Shown: positions 1 through 13,100 of the stretch, piece by piece
Numbering within the stretch: position 1 is the stretch's first letter
Layout of the letters: each line of letters opens with the position of its first letter
Assembly (NCBI GenBank): GCA_030267565.1
Contig: BRXU01000054.1
Location: 124,001-188,000, forward strand
Direction: 5' to 3'
Length of the DNA stretch: 64,000 nucleotides
From: Pleodorina starrii
Lineage: Eukaryota; Chlorophyta; Chlorophyceae; Chlamydomonadales; Volvocaceae
The notes under the pieces: generated by a model
What the model was told of the DNA's origin: nothing
The model's database searches: none
What the model saw: only the letters and a program-made list of their open reading frames with translations
Position numbers and translations under genes: made by a program

Positions 1-280
1 TTGAAGAACTTGACACCGCCCATATCCGACATGCCTGCGTTCAACGCGAAAGGGAGAGTTTGGGTGTGCTGAAATGCCGCAGGTACAATCTGCTCCGGGC
101 TCGGATAGCGGCGCTTAAATGAACTTATGCTCATATGTTAAAAGGGAAAAAGGTGCAGTTGTGCAGTCCTTGACAAAGGGCACATCCCAGCCCTCCGATC
201 TACAACCCGGCGGGCAACCTACCGCTGATGTCCACGCCCTTCTTGCCACCCTCCTTCTTAGCAGCCTTAGCGTCAGCCAT
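1..280 (-). CDS. 5' end of an unrecognised gene (partial)
   Basis: The gene runs off the left edge. Exon 1 is 223-280 (ATG at 280) and encodes MADAKAAKKEGGKKGVDISG. A GTAGGT donor follows, and the next exon (1-34) begins after an ACGCAG acceptor and continues in phase with MSDMGGVKFF. The 58-nt exon leaves phase 1, which the acceptor completes as a glycine codon. The lysine/alanine-rich start followed by a hydrophobic Gly-Val-Phe-Phe stretch looks like the start of a soluble protein, but I do not recognise the family. The coding potential rests on the matched phase and good splice sites only. Confidence 0.55.
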
Positions 281-420
281 TTTGAATGAAGGTTGCAAGG
301 AAAGGACTGGTGGAGCTAGGGGATGTAAAAGGCACAGAAGAGCGCCGCGGCGGTCCCTTATGGCGGCGGACGATGCACGACAGGTCGTCCGGAACCTTGC
401 AACTCCACCGACAAGTGCAC

Positions 421-440
421 ACAATATATATAAATAAGTC
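421..440 (-). promoter_or_regulatory. TATA-like element upstream of the left gene
   Basis: An AT-only run (ATATATATAAATAA) lies about 145 bp upstream of the ATG at 280, in otherwise GC-rich DNA. It is the only TATA-like sequence near this start. The assignment is inferred from position and composition. Confidence 0.3.
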
Positions 441-1254
441 GATATATTCGGCCAGTTACGAGCGTTCGCTAATGCTTGTTGGGAGTATCGTTGAGCCAAC
501 GTTCAGGTCCTTCTCCTCCTTTCCGCAACCTAGAACTGTGTCTGCCTTCCTTACGGGTGTTGTTGTCAGTGACAAGGTAACGGCAAATCTCAGATTTTTA
601 ACTGATCGGTCCGACGAACCTCGCAGCGCTTTGGACCTGCGGAGTTCTCCGAGTCCGACGACTACATGGCCGATAGCGACGCCGACACGTTCCGAAACGA
701 AACAAAGCCGAACGGACGATTTCGGACGGGGTCTCTTCCCGCGCTCTCACCATCACGGTCCGCGCACATTCTACGAGGCAGTAATTTTGACCTCCCCGGT
801 TCCCACCCACCTAGCCTCCCGTGGCCGACTTCCCTGTGGGACAACCCACCCGTACCCACCTCGATGGAGAGCCCTAACCTCATAAGGCCCTGAGACCCTA
901 CGCTGGCATAATGATTCGCGGTGTGTTGGGAACTGGTCTGAGCAGCTGGCAGCTTCCAGTTGTCACTACCTCATACCACGACCCGCGGGTCACCCCAAAG
1001 GCTCGCGCGCCAGGCCCGTCCTGCATGCTCCAGTCCCCGCCCCCACCAGCAGGCAGGCAGGCACGCGCTGCCGCTCGCGCCATGAACCTTGGGAAGCCGT
1101 CCCTCGTCATAATTTCCTCGGAGATCCTTCCCCACGTGTGTGGTATCTACTTTTGACCCCACGTGTGTGTGAGTGGGGGGGGGAGGGGATGCAGCCCCCG
1201 CGATGCGCTTGGACTCCCCCCCAAATCTTTTTCGCCCCCACCACCGTTATCGTT

Positions 1255-1352
1255 ACGGTGGGCCCCAGACATCCCCCCACGTGTGTTAGGCCGGTAAGAG
1301 GCAGCGGGCCCCAGCCGGCCGTGCAATGCAGCGCAAACGATACAGGGCAGTG
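1255..1352 (+). repeat. Dispersed repeat, copy 1
   Basis: It shares long blocks with 18824-18946: GTGGGCCCCAGAC, GGCAGCGGG, CCAGCCGGCCGTGC, TGCAGCG and ACAGGGCAG, in the same order and orientation. The second copy lies in formin intron 13. Between the shared blocks the copies differ in spacer length, as expected for an old interspersed element. Confidence 0.7.
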
Positions 1353-2444
1353 GAGCAGAAACGAGCATCCCCCGCTGATGTACAAAAGACAAACGAGATC
1401 CCGACACAACAGCGCTGGCGCTGCTGGTGCGAGTGACGGCAAACCGGGGCGAGCGACGCCCAAGTACGGCATATCCTCCGCCAGGAAATGCCACCGCAAC
1501 CGCAACAATTCCTGTGTGCACACATACCGGTATACACATAAACCGCACCCGCCAGCCGCCACATCAATGTTCCGCCTCCCCCTCCCCTTTAGCCACCCGC
1601 CGAGGAGGGTCCCGCGCCACACGCCCCCGTAACGCCGCTGTAACGCCCCCGTAACGCCGACAGTCCACTTTCGATGTTCGCGGACCGTCCACAGACTGAC
1701 CAGCGCCGCCCAGCGGAAGTACGACATCCCCAGCTCCGACGTACGACCGAGCCCGATCCGTGAGTGCCAAGCATGCACGCCCCTGCGCCCCCGCCCGACA
1801 ACGGTCATGTCCGGAGCGTATCAGCAGCCAGGGGGGGGGGCGCGGCTTGCTTTTGCCCCGGGGGTGCGTTAACTTGTACACAACACATCGCATCGGCCAA
1901 CGCATGTGGGTTCTTTGAGCCTGCCCTGCCCTGGATCCCGACTTGACCTGACCCGGCCAGTAGCCTGTCCTGTTCTGCCCTGTCCCTCCAGCCTTACGAA
2001 TCGTCCCGCTGCCCCTCTGTCTGCAGGCCCCTCCCCCGCCCCTCCCAACCCCTACGTTGCCCTTCCGCAACGTGCCAGGCCACTACGTTGACGACGGGCG
2101 CAACGCAGCGGTTTCCGTCCGTCCATCCGTCCGTCCTAGACTTTCCTAGCTTTCCAAGGTCGCGTAGGGGAAACTCGCTCGCCCGGCGATGCGGGCCGGC
2201 GCACGCAGGATGGCGGGTTAACGTCCCCCGGGGGGGATGGGGCAGGAGGGGACTCCCTCCCTCCCTCCCTCCCTTCCTCCCCGCGGCAGCCTTCCCACAG
2301 TCGTCCGTTTGCAGCAGCACATCGCGTCGAAGGGTGCCGCCTCCTCCACCTCCGCCGCTGCCGCCGGTCTCTGAGAAGGCCGCCTCCGCCCCCGCTGCCG
2401 CCTCCGCCGCCGCCTCCGCCGCTGTCGCCAGCGCCCTCGGTCCC

Positions 2445-2658
2445 TCACCGCTTGAACTTCTTGGGCTTGTTGAACAGCTGCGCCCCCGCCATGGTTTCGG
2501 CGCGGCGGCGCACCAGGGAGTCCTTGACGGCCGAGTACAGGTCGTCCTCCACCTGGGGTTGGGTTTAGGGTGTTTTAAAGTGGGTTTAAGGGTTGTTTTA
2601 GGGGCGGCGGTTGGGCAAGGTGGGGTGGGGTGGCAGGGCTTCAGGTTAGGAATGCGGG

Positions 2659-2690
<32 letters not shown>

Positions 2691-5600
2691 TTATCCACGT
2701 ATAGGCCGGAGCCCGTGAACGGTAAAGTAACAGAAGAAGGCCGTCTCGTCTGCAAAAGAACAGCGAGGTAAGCTTGCAAGCAGCAGAGGGCGTTGTATAC
2801 AAACCGAGAGGTTGTAAGGGGGAGGGGGGTCAGCTGATATGATTGGACACACAAAAGGCGGCGGCCCTGACAGGCCATCATGGGTGCTGAGTGGCACTGA
2901 GTGACACACACGCCGCCACCTCTCACTGACCTTCCTCCATTCCAATGGAGCCCGGCTGCTACCGGACTCCATTGGAATGGAGGAAGCCCCCAGCGGAGTC
3001 CGGCCGCTACCACCCCACCCTCTTCACCTCTCCTGGCACCTCGTAATGGAGTATCGTAATGGCACACCGCCTCCCATCCTCCTCCATCCGTCCGCCAGGG
3101 CGGTCAGCCTGTCAGCGCTTTGGCTCGCCTTACCAAACCCAGCCCACCCACCCCCGCCCCACCCAACCCCACCCGTGTGGCGTCCTCCGCCGGCAGAGGT
3201 GCGTACCCCACCTGGTCAACCCCCCACCCACACATCCACGTTGCGGCTCGTTATTACCCTAAAACACACATCCGCCCCCCCCTCAGAACCCCTCCCCCAG
3301 ACCCCCCCCCAAAAACCCCAACCTCCCCCGCCCCCAACTCCCCACCTGTGTGGTGTCCTCCGCCAGCAGATGCGTCCACTTGGTCCGCCCGCTGCGTCCA
3401 AAGTTCTTGACCTGCATAATCTTGGGCAGCACGCTCTTGTCGAATTTGTCCATGCCGGTAGGGGCGGAGAAGTCGCGGGTGAAGATGGAGTCGGAGCCGG
3501 CGGTGCCGCGGGTGTCGTCGGGCGCCTCCTGCAGAAAGGGAGGGGGGGAGTGCGCAAAAAACAAGGGTTTTTTTTGTTTATATCGGGAGGGAAGACGGGC
3601 CAGGGGCCCCCGCGAACGGTAGATTCGTGAAAAGGGAAAAGGAAGGGAAAAGGCGAGGTGGGTGGGATGAGAGTGAAGGGGGGGCCAGGGGGGAAGGGGA
3701 ACCCGGGCGGGGGGGGGGAGATAAGAGTAGTAAACACGGAAGCGCAGCGATGGGATGGTGGCGGTGACGTTGGCGGACGGACCCAGAGAAACACGTGCAA
3801 AGGGCCATAGGCGCGAGAGGCTACCGGTAAGGGCAGTGGGATGCACTCGCCCCCCACCTGCAACCCCAACGACCCACCCACGCACCCACCCACCCACCCA
3901 GCCAGCCAGCCAGGCTCGCCCGTTGGAGCCCCACAGAACCCCGCAAGTCAGTCGGCCAGCCCCCCACCTGGAAGTACGCGCCCTTGTGCCAGTACTTTTG
4001 GAGGAAGGCCCACTTGGACTTGGGGGAGGACTCCCGGGCCACCTGCGAGGTGTGTACGGAACCAGTACGACAGCCAGTACGGCACATTGCGGAACACGGC
4101 ACGTCGCGGGGCGCCAGTCGCGGGGCGCCAGTCAGGCAAAAGGCGGAGACGGAGACGAGGCAAGGCGGAGGTAAGGCACGGACAGGCAGGCACGGAGGCA
4201 AGGCGGCGCGTGGTTCGCACAAAGCACGCAGGGGCGCACTGGACAGCAACAGCAGCAGCCAGCCCCACCACTGCACTGCACACCACCACAGCAGCGGGGC
4301 GGCGATGCGCGTGCAATCGCGCGTGAGGCGGAGAGGAGGTGTGTGCGTGTGAGCGTGTAGGGGCCCTACACACCCTAAACCCCCATTTGGGTCCCTCTTT
4401 TCCCTGCTGCCGGCTGAATCCCCCACTCCCCACCGCACCCCACCCCACCACCCCCCCCAGCACCACCCACCCCACCTTCGGGTTCGCCTTCTCCCAGGCC
4501 GCCCGCTCCTCCTCCGTCATGTTCTTCAGCCGCTCCCTCTCCGCCGCCTCCCTCTCCGCCGCCTCGCGCTCCTCGCGGTCCCTGGCCACCAGCAGCCGCC
4601 GCCACACACAGTCAGCCAGTCAGTCAGTCAGTCAGTCAGTCAGTCAGTCAGTCCTGCCCATACCCGGCTCAGTGCCTTCGCGCTGTAGCCGCTCCACAGC
4701 ACATCAGCGCGCCCGCGAGCCCCCCCCATCAACCCCGCTTCCCTCCCTCCCTCCCTCTCCTGCCGCCCCTGCCTCGCCCCGGGCCGTTCTAATCACCCCT
4801 GCCTCCTCCTGTCCCTGTGGTTCCGGTTCCGAACTAGGGACTGGTTTCGGGGCGGAGGATGGGGTATGGGAGAGCGACACACCGAATGGACGCCCGCCCG
4901 CATCCTTCTCCTCCTCCCATCGATGTGGCTTTGTGGTGCGGGGTGTATAATAAACCCTAGCCCTCTCACCGTTTGATTCGCCGAAGCTCGCGGGCCTTCC
5001 ACGCCTCGTAGGCCTGGGGGCGCGCGAGGGAGGGAGCGAGGGAGGGCGGGATGGGACTATGGAGGATGGGGACAGCGCGACGGCGAGAGAGGGGGCAGGG
5101 AGGGAGGGAGGGAGAGAGAGGGGGCAGGGAGGGGGAGGGGGCAGGGAGGGGGAGGGGGCAGGGAGGGAGAGGGGGCAGGGAGGGAGGGAGCGAGGGAGAG
5201 GAGGCAGGGCGCGAGCCCCCCAGTCCCGCCCGCCCCCCCCCCAAAAGAACGTAGCGCGTTCCGCGGACTGGACCCCACCGCCGCGGACTGGGGGGGGGGG
5301 CTTTTTCCCGCTTTCTCCCCCTCTCCCTCTCCTCCCTCCCTCCCCCTTCTCCCTCCGACGCACGGACGGACGAACGGTCGTCCGCACCTGCACGGGGTCC
5401 GCCTCGTCGTCCGTGTCGATGTCGTCCGCGCCGGCGGGCCCCGCCGCCGCCGCTGCCGCCGCCGCCGCCTCCAGCGCCATTTGGGCAGCCAGGATCTCCT
5501 TGGTCTCCTCCTGCAGCGACAGCAGCAGCAGCGGGAGCACAAGCAGCGACAGCAGCACCAACAGCAGCAGGCGCGACAGCAGCAGGCGCAGCTAGATGAC

Positions 5601-8600
5601 ACCGTGCCGGGGGTAAAAAGAAAATACCGCAGCGGAGACGGAGACACCGGGGGAGGCACCGGGCGCAGCGGGCGAGAGAAGGGAGGAGGCTTGCAGCGAA
5701 GCTGCTTGTGCGAAGGCAGGAGAGGGAAAGACATCAAGATCCAGATGAAAAATCGAGATCAAAATCCAGATCTTGATCAGCACAAGCGCCCACCGTTACT
5801 GACCTTTCTGGATTGGAGCCGCTTCTTCTCCTTCTCCACCGCCTTCTCCTCCTCCTCCTCCATTGCCACCCGCTCCACCACCGTCTGCAAGCGAGAGCCC
5901 AGGCGGCGGCGGTTGGGGTTTAGGAGTGGGAAGGCGTGGGAAGGCGTAAGGAATAAACAAAGAAAGAGCCGCAGCGAGGCTATCGAGGGCGCGCGTGCGG
6001 TGGGCCCTATAAGCTGGGGAGCGGGTGCCGCCGTAAGTTACAAGGCATTCGAGTTACAACCCTCTCTCTTCTACGAACTCACGTCTCTTGCGTGCTTGGG
6101 CACGAACACGGGCTTCAGCAGGCGTCCGCCTGCGTGTCGGGGAGGGGGTGGGGTGTGTGTGTGTGTGGGGGGGGGGGATGTTATCCACGGAGGGGGGGAC
6201 GGAGGGGCGCAGAGGGGCGCGGCGGCGACCAGAAGCGGGGAGGACGGGGTGTGGGCGTGTGGGCTGGCGGGGGGCAAGGGGAGAGCAGCCAAGCCCGAAC
6301 AGGCAAGGCGGGCGGGCGGGTGGTTGAAAGGGTCGTTAATGCGGTTAGAGCGGTTTTTCTCTCCGTGGGTGATCGGAACGACCAGGCAGGGGAGTCAAGC
6401 GGCAGAGAGTCGCAATGTTTCCAATCGGGCCACAAACACAATGGGTTCGGCTCCCGCAAGGATTAAAGCCCCATGCTGTCCAGTACGGCGACGGCCTGTC
6501 GCCTGTCGTATACTGCCGTACGTACTGCACAACCCACCCGGCCCGTCGTCCTCGTCGTCGTCCGTCTCGTACTCGGAGGACTCCTCCTGCAGTTGGCGGT
6601 TGACAGTTGGCGGTTGACTTCCGTGTACGACAGGACGCAGCCGCCCGCCCAGCACGCAGCGTACACACACACGGCGACTCGACGCCGCCTCGCGCCCCCC
6701 TACGCTTCCTAAACACGTGCCCTAAACACAGCTCCCCCCCGCCCCCCCCCCCGCGATTCCCGACCAGCTGCGAGGCAGATCGCGCCTGGAGATGCTGGAT
6801 GATCCCCGCCTCGACACCCCCGCGTCGTTCCCTGACACGTCCCTGCACCGCGCGGGGTTGGCGCCGCCAAACCCCACCCATCTCTTAAGGCTGGCGCCGC
6901 CAGCCCCAACCCATGCAAGATGCCGCCCCAGGAAGCATCGCCAACAATTACACGCATGACCCCCGGAGCCAACTCCCCGCCCCGCCGCGCCCCCGCATTA
7001 GACCCGACCGCTCCGGACCACCCCAGCCGCAGCCGCAGCCGCCGCAACAGCCTTACCTCCTCCTCTTCCTCCTCCTCCTCTTGCTGCTGCTGCTGTTGCT
7101 GCTGTCGCCGCAGCTCCTCCTCCCGTTGCTGCTGCAGCAGCCTGGAGACGGCGACGGGGGAACGTGCGCGTGGCAAGAGGGGGCGCGAGTTGGCGAGTTG
7201 GCAAGCGCAATACCGGTACAGCTTGTCGGGTTAGTGGAGGTTCCGGAGTCGTCGCCCCTCCTCCAGCCTCCCAGCACTCTCACACACACACCCGACCCCA
7301 CCCCACCCCACCCACCCCCGTGCACCTGCGTCGCCTCCGACTCCACCGCTGCCGCCTCACCCTTAGCTCATCCCCCCATCACACACACAACGCCGCCATC
7401 CCGCCCCCACACCCGCCCGCTTACCCGCCCCCCCCCTACTCCCCCGGCCCCCTGCTCCCTCCCAATCACGCATTGCCCTGTTACCCCCCCCACCCACCCA
7501 CCTTCAGATACCCGCTCTCCCTCCCTCACCTCTCCCTGACCGCCTGTCGCCTCCTGGCCGCTGCCTCCTCGTCCTCCTCCTCCGCCCCCTCCCGAGCCTG
7601 CCGCCGGGCCACCCGCCGCCGCATCTCATCCACCGGCACATCACCCTGGGGGGGTGGAGGTGGGGGGTGGGGTGGAGGAGGAAGGGGGGAGGGGGTACAA
7701 AAGAAGATTACCGCAGCGAAGGAACGGAGGGGGACGGGGGTTGTTGGCGCGGGGCCGGGGCCAGGGCCAGGAGCCGGGCCAAAGATGATGACAGGGCAGG
7801 GGCCGGCAGGGGAGGGGGAAGCGGCCAGCCACGCGTGGCGCGCTGCGCTGACGCCCGGCATCCTGGTGCACGCACCCGCCGCCGCGTCCGCACGCTCAGC
7901 TCAGCACAGCTCCGCAGCTCCGCACGCAACACCGTGTCAACCAGGGAGGGCCCTGACGCCCCACACCCGGCCACCACCAGTTGTAACGACGCGCACAATG
8001 TCGCCCGGAACGCAATGAGGCCCCCAGCAGCCCCCGCGCCCATTCCCTTCCCCACCGTCCTCCCTCCCACCCACCACCCGCCCACCTCCAGCGCTGCCCT
8101 TTCCCCCCTCCCCATCCCTGTCTCCGTCCCTCCCCACCTTCCCTCCCTCCCTCCCCTCCCCCGCCAGCGCCGGCTGCCTCCCACCTCCCTCCCACCCACC
8201 CACCCCTCCCTCCCCCTCCCTCTCCTCCCCTCCACCACCCCACCCCTCCGCCCGGACCCCCCACCTCCAGTGCCGGCTGCCCCTCCTCCGCCGCCTCCGG
8301 CTCCTCGCTGACCGACCGCGCACGCCGCCGCCGCAGCTGCGCCCCCTCCGCCCCCTCTGCCTGCTCCTCCTCCTCCTCCTCGCTCTCCTCCTCCTCGCTC
8401 TCCCCCCCGCTGCCCGGACCCGACGACGGCTCCTCGCTGCGCTCGCGCTTTACCCGCACGATCTCCGCGGCGCGGATCTGACGACGCTCCTGTGGGGGCG
8501 GAGACAAGAGGGGCGGAGGAGGAGGGGCGGGGACAGAGGGGCGGGGACAGAGGAGCAAAACGGTAAATTTGCTGGGGTCGATTTCGGCTATGGAGAAGCT

Positions 8601-9392
8601 TTCGTTGACCCTTTCGTCGACCCCCCTTTTTTGGATACTAGGCAAGTCCAGCCCCCCCCCCTTTTAGTGCTTGCCTGCAGCGCCTCCTCTCGGTCCGCTC
8701 CGCGGGACTGCTGCAGACGTGCCAGGCGGGGGTCATCCGCCCTGGCGGCGGGAGGGAGGGGCAAGAAAAACGATAACGCAGCAGAGGGACGTAGGCGGCG
8801 GAGGTGGGTGTGAGTGGGGAGAGGGACCGGGAGAAAGGTCCGGGTGGGCGTGGGTGGGTGGGTGGGTGGTTATCCTTGGTTGGCGTGGGGGAAGGGAATT
8901 GCAGGTGTGTCCGGAGACCGTGTGGGGCGTGGGTATTGGCGGAGGGTCCGGGGGGACGTGTGGGGATACAGGGAGGGGAGGCCACGGAGCAGCCAGCCAG
9001 ACTGCTGGGCCGGCTATGGCGCTGGTGTGGGGGGACGATGTGAGCGGGCTTTGGAGGAGGACGACACGAAAGGCCGATCGTGGCTCCAAGCTCCCCAAGC
9101 GAGACGTTCCCCCCTGGAGCCACAGCCTGGAGCCGTTCCCCCCCGTCTCCCCCGTGATGTGGACCGGCTTGCGTGTTTGTGTTTGAGGACCGTACGGCGA
9201 CCCGACCCACCGGCGGACGATGACCGGGGCTGCAACCTCGGTCCGGAGCCGCTCCCGGGGGGCCTCCTCCTCCTGCTGCTGCTCAGCCCATTCCGGGGCC
9301 TTGCCGGGCCAGTAGCGCTTTACGCGCGTCTTGTCAACGCGGCCCTTATCGGCCTCCTCCAGCGCCGTGCGAGCTGCCAGCGCCCCCGACAT
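2445..9392 (-). CDS. MFAP1: MFAP1, spliceosome-associated microfibrillar-associated protein 1
   Basis: Fourteen exons, every junction phase-checked: 9211-9392, 8675-8741, 8265-8489, 7530-7645, 7057-7141, 6538-6586, 6083-6129, 5804-5884, 5388-5510, 4970-5013, 4476-4581, 3968-4042, 3346-3528, 2445-2552. They give 1491 nt, 496 aa; animal and plant MFAP1 are about 440. The start [13 protein letters not shown] leads to [11 protein letters not shown] and DDPRLARLQ, then Glu-rich segments. The C-terminal half carries the family signatures [76 protein letters not shown] and [24 protein letters not shown]1 is known as a nuclear protein of the spliceosomal B complex. Extra length comes from poly-Ala, poly-Gln and acidic inserts. 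Intron 2 has a GC donor (CAG/GCAAGC). Intron 13 carries a copy of the exon-13 end with its donor. The gene is head-to-head with the formin. Confidence 0.95.
2691..2755 (+). repeat. Dispersed repeat with TTATCCACG core, long copy
   Basis: It sits in the last MFAP1 intron after a (GT)n/poly-G run. It begins GGTTATCCACGTATAGGCC and matches the reverse complement of 19541-19605 over about 50 positions. Short copies occur at 6179, 22866, 23172, 56520 and 57279. Confidence 0.75.
4612..4653 (+). repeat. (CAGT)n microsatellite
   Basis: About ten copies of the tetranucleotide CAGT lie in the MFAP1 intron just upstream (in gene sense) of the exon at 4476-4581. Confidence 0.9.
5613..5649 (+). repeat. 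Intronic ACCGCAGCGGAG element
   Basis: It reads TAAAAAGAAAATACCGCAGC and continues GGAGACGGAGAC. This MFAP1 intron copy is one of at least a dozen in the window; see the finding on this family. Confidence 0.7.
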
Positions 9393-10166
9393 GATGTGAG
9401 AGCTCCAGCAACTGCTCTAGTGCTGTTTTACGCTGCCTTGACCGATTCCGAAAGGCGGGCTGGCGCCGCGGTGCGATGAGTCTGCTGCGTGAGGATGCCG
9501 GGAGGCTTGCCGCACAGGGGCTTCTGATTAGGGTCCTGCTGCTTGATCTGAGGCTGTTGTGGAAGGGAAAGCTGCCTATTTCCTATCGCAAGACACTGGT
9601 AGGGGCCCACTGGCTGACTGCTTTGATTCAGGACCCCCGCGGGCAGCTGTGACCTGGTCAGCAGCCTTGGAGTTCAGCAACTATGATGCCTACTTATGGG
9701 CGATCGAGATTCTATGTAATTCCAGGCATGCGGCTGGCGCTGTGACAAAGTTGCCTGAACCTTGCAAGTACATAAAGTTTGCCTTTCAGATTTACTCTAG
9801 TGCAAAATTGATAGAGGCTGAGGCAAGTTACTACTCCTTCTCGTGCTTGCCGGTTAGCGCTGCACCTTGAAATGCCGTACAGTATAGCTGTTGAGTGTTT
9901 TTGGGCGTTGCAAGGCTTTGTGAAGTCGAGCTCTACACACCTCCGACTTGTCCACTCGTTTTGTACACGAAGTAGGCAGATACAGAAGCATACGCTTTCT
10001 AAACTGTGAAGCGCCCTAAGTGTCTTTTGGCGACGACGGAGTCCCGATTGAAGCTTGCCTGAGGGTAAAGGTACAGAATTGTCTGGACGTGAATATCAAG
10101 TATGCACTGCTCTAAAGGTCGTTGCTCAAGGGGCGTCGGCCCACAAAGGTGGCGAGCGCTTTGAAA
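9393..10166. promoter_or_regulatory. Shared head-to-head region between MFAP1 and formin
   Basis: The 774 bp separate the two divergent start codons. The stretch is less GC-rich than its surroundings and free of microsatellites. The 103-codon open frame inside it opens with GTG, not ATG, and shows no family motif, so I do not call it a gene. I see no clear TATA box. A bidirectional promoter is inferred from gene arrangement. Confidence 0.45.
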
Positions 10167-13100
10167 ATGGGGGCTACTGAGACGCCAGGGCCTGGGGTCT
10201 CGCCCGATGAGTACTTTCGACGCGCAAAAGCCTTACTGGAGGTAAGGCCTGACCGCACGTGTTGAGCACAAGGGGCGTTGCACCCGTCTGTCGACAGAAT
10301 CGCCGGGCGGGACTGGACTCGCTCGCGTTCTCAGAACCTAGACTCTCGTCTGTCGAAAGCATGACCATCTCATCTATCGCAGGCTGCATCCTCGGTGCGC
10401 CAAAGGCTCCAGTCGTTGCTTGCCAACCCAGGCCCGGACGCTGCGGCAGGTGCGTTGAACGGGCAACCTGGGGTTGCTCCCAGCCAGACCCCACACAGCC
10501 AGCCCCTTCCGCTCTCCCCCTCCTTACCGCCCTTGCTTTACTCCCCGACCACCGTTATCCAAACATCTCACCCACAATCCACATCTCACGCAGACGCCGC
10601 GCCAGCACCCGATGCCGGCGCCTCTTCACCCACAGCCCCGACCGCCGTCACGCCGTACTTCTACGAACTACCCCCCGATGACCCCCCGTCGGCCCCCCAT
10701 CTCGGCGCCTCTCCATCTCGCCGGGGCTTCCGCGCCGTGTCGGCGCCCACACACCATCTCCTCGCCGCCGCCATGGCAGCTACCGCCGCCGCGGACGCCG
10801 ACGACGCCTCCGACGCGCCGGCGCAGCGCCTGGCGGCGGCGCACGACGGCCTGACGCGGCCGCAGGACGCGCCGTCGGCGACGGCCGCCGCCAAGGCAGC
10901 GCTAGCCGGGCCCGGCGGGCCTTCACCGTCCGCGACTGCCGGAACTGTCGACCCACATCAGCATCTGCCATCGCCGCCGGAGGGCACCGCGGGCTCTCCG
11001 GGGGATCACCAGCAGCGGCGGGACCAGGCGGCGGGAGCCGTGACGGGCGCGCCGGTGGAGACGGCGGCGGCGGCGGCTGCTCCGCCGCCGAGCAGTTTCC
11101 CGGACTTTCTCCTCGCCCCAACCGCCGCCGGCGCCGTTAAGGCGCTTGCGGAGCGCGGCCCGACGCCGCCGTGGCCGCCCGGTGGGGCAGACTCGCACCA
11201 ACGCGCGTTACGGGAGCTGTACGGCGATGACCGGGCGGCGGCGGCAGATGCAGATGGCGGCGGCGCGGCCTCAGGGGCGAATCCTCCCGCCGCCGCCGCT
11301 GCCGCCGCGGTGGAGGTGGAGTCGGCGAGGATGCATGTAGAGGCGGCCGTCAAGTCGAAGGCGGCGATGGAGGTAGGTGCCGCCGCCACCGCTGGCGAGG
11401 GGTGCTCGTACGGAAGTACGGAGAAGGGACTTGCCGTACAGCGGGTGCTGCGTTGGTGTGCGTTGGGTCAAGGGGCTGGTGGAGGGCGAGACGTGCCCAC
11501 CGGGGGATGGGGATGGGGGACGGAGGCCTAAACAGGACCGCGCCAGAATACAAAAGGGGCTTTTTATCTTTCGTCGCCACCACAGCTCTTCCGACCCTCG
11601 GTATTCACAGGCGTTCTGTCGCGGCGAGTTCGCCGTCGGCCGACAGCTGGCGGCGGAGGCGGCGGCGCTGATGACGGCGGCCAACGCGATGAAGCCCAAA
11701 GCAGCCAAGACGACGACGTCGCCGGCGGTACAGCCTGCGGCGCCGCAGGCGCAGGCGGCCGCCGCCGCGGAGATGGATGGTGCGCGACTGGCGACGGAGG
11801 CGGCGGCGGCGGCGGAAGGATCCGTTGAAAGGGAGGCCTCCTGGTGCAGCAGCAGTACGCAGACCTCGCCGCCGTCGGGCGACCGCTCCAGGTCAGCGTC
11901 GCCGCCGGCGGTAACGGCGACGGCGGTCGCTGGCGGCGGCAGGCCGCCGCCGCCACCGCCGCCGCCGGGACCGCCGCCGCCGTCGATCTTGAGTCCCGCC
12001 AGGGCTACTGCGGCGAAGGCGCCATTGCCGCCGCCTCCACCGCCGCCAGGCCCGCCACCGCCGCCGCCGCCGCTTGTAGGCCCTGCCAAGCCGGCCGTGG
12101 GCAAGGCAACCGCCCCGCCGCCGCCGCCACCTGGCCCGCCGCCGCCGCCAGTCTTGGTTCCTCCCAGGCCAGGCGGGACCAAGGCGCTAGCGGCGGCGCC
12201 GCCGCCACCGGGCCCGCCGCCGCCACCGGTGGTCAGCCCTACTAGGCCGGGGGCAGCAATAGCGCCGCCGCCGCCGCCACCGGGCCCGCCGCCGCCACCG
12301 GTGGTCAGCCCTACCAGGCCGGGGGCAGCAATAGCGCCGCCACCGCCGCCACCGGGCCCGCCGCCGCCACCGGTGGTCAGCCCTACTAGGCCGGGCGCAG
12401 CGAAGGCGCCGCCGCCGCCACCGGGCCCGCCGCCGCCACCGGTGGTCAGCCCTACTAGGCCGGGTGCAGCGAAGGCGCCGCCGCCGCCACCGGGCCCGCC
12501 GCCGCCACCGGTGGTCAGCCCTACTAGGCCGGGTGCAGCGAAGGCGCCGCCGCCGCCACCGGGCCCGCCGCCGCCACCGGTGGTCAGCCCTACTAGGCCG
12601 GGTGCAGCGAAGGCGCCTCCACCGCCGCCAGGCCCGCCGCCGCCACCGCCAGCCATGGGCCCCTCCAAAGCCTCTCCGTCAAAGCAGCCGCCACCGCCCG
12701 GTCCGCCGCCGCCACCGCCAGCGACCGGCCCATCCAAGCCGCAAGGGGCGAGGGCGCCGCCACCGCCGCCACCAGGCCCGCCGCCGCCGCCGCCGGGCGG
12801 CGGCGTCGCCGGGAAGGGCCCGCCGCCGCCGCCACCACCACCGCCGCCGCCTTTGATTGGCGGGAAAGCGCCGGCGCCGATCAACACTGGGCCGACAGCC
12901 GGCGGCGGCGGCGGTGCCTCGAAGGCCGCGGACGGCGGCGGTGGCAGCTCCTCGGGCAGCACGCCAGTGGCGGGTGCGTCCAGTCAGGCCTAGGGGGCCT
13001 GTCGAGGGGGGCGTGTCGTGTCGTGTGCTGCCGCCAGCCCCTTAACTTCCCCGTCACGTCGAGCTGCGCCGCACCGCGCCGAGCCGTGCCGCCGAGTCGC

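Larger units (their letters stand above)
281..2444. other. Intergenic region between the left gene and the MFAP1 3' end
   Basis: It holds the upstream region of the left gene and the 3' flank of MFAP1. No exon could be supported. It contains one copy of a dispersed repeat (1255-1352), a GACCCGCGGGTC palindrome at 980-991 and several poly-C/poly-G runs. The long open frames here are low-complexity and share no family motif. Confidence 0.5.

Noticed and set aside
2691..2705. TTATCCACG as a DnaA box or replication origin
   Set aside because: The region is a eukaryotic nuclear intron. The motif belongs to a dispersed repeat and lacks the final A of the consensus.
9559..9870. 103-codon ORF between MFAP1 and formin
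   Set aside because: It opens with GTG, has no recognised motif and lies in the shared promoter region.
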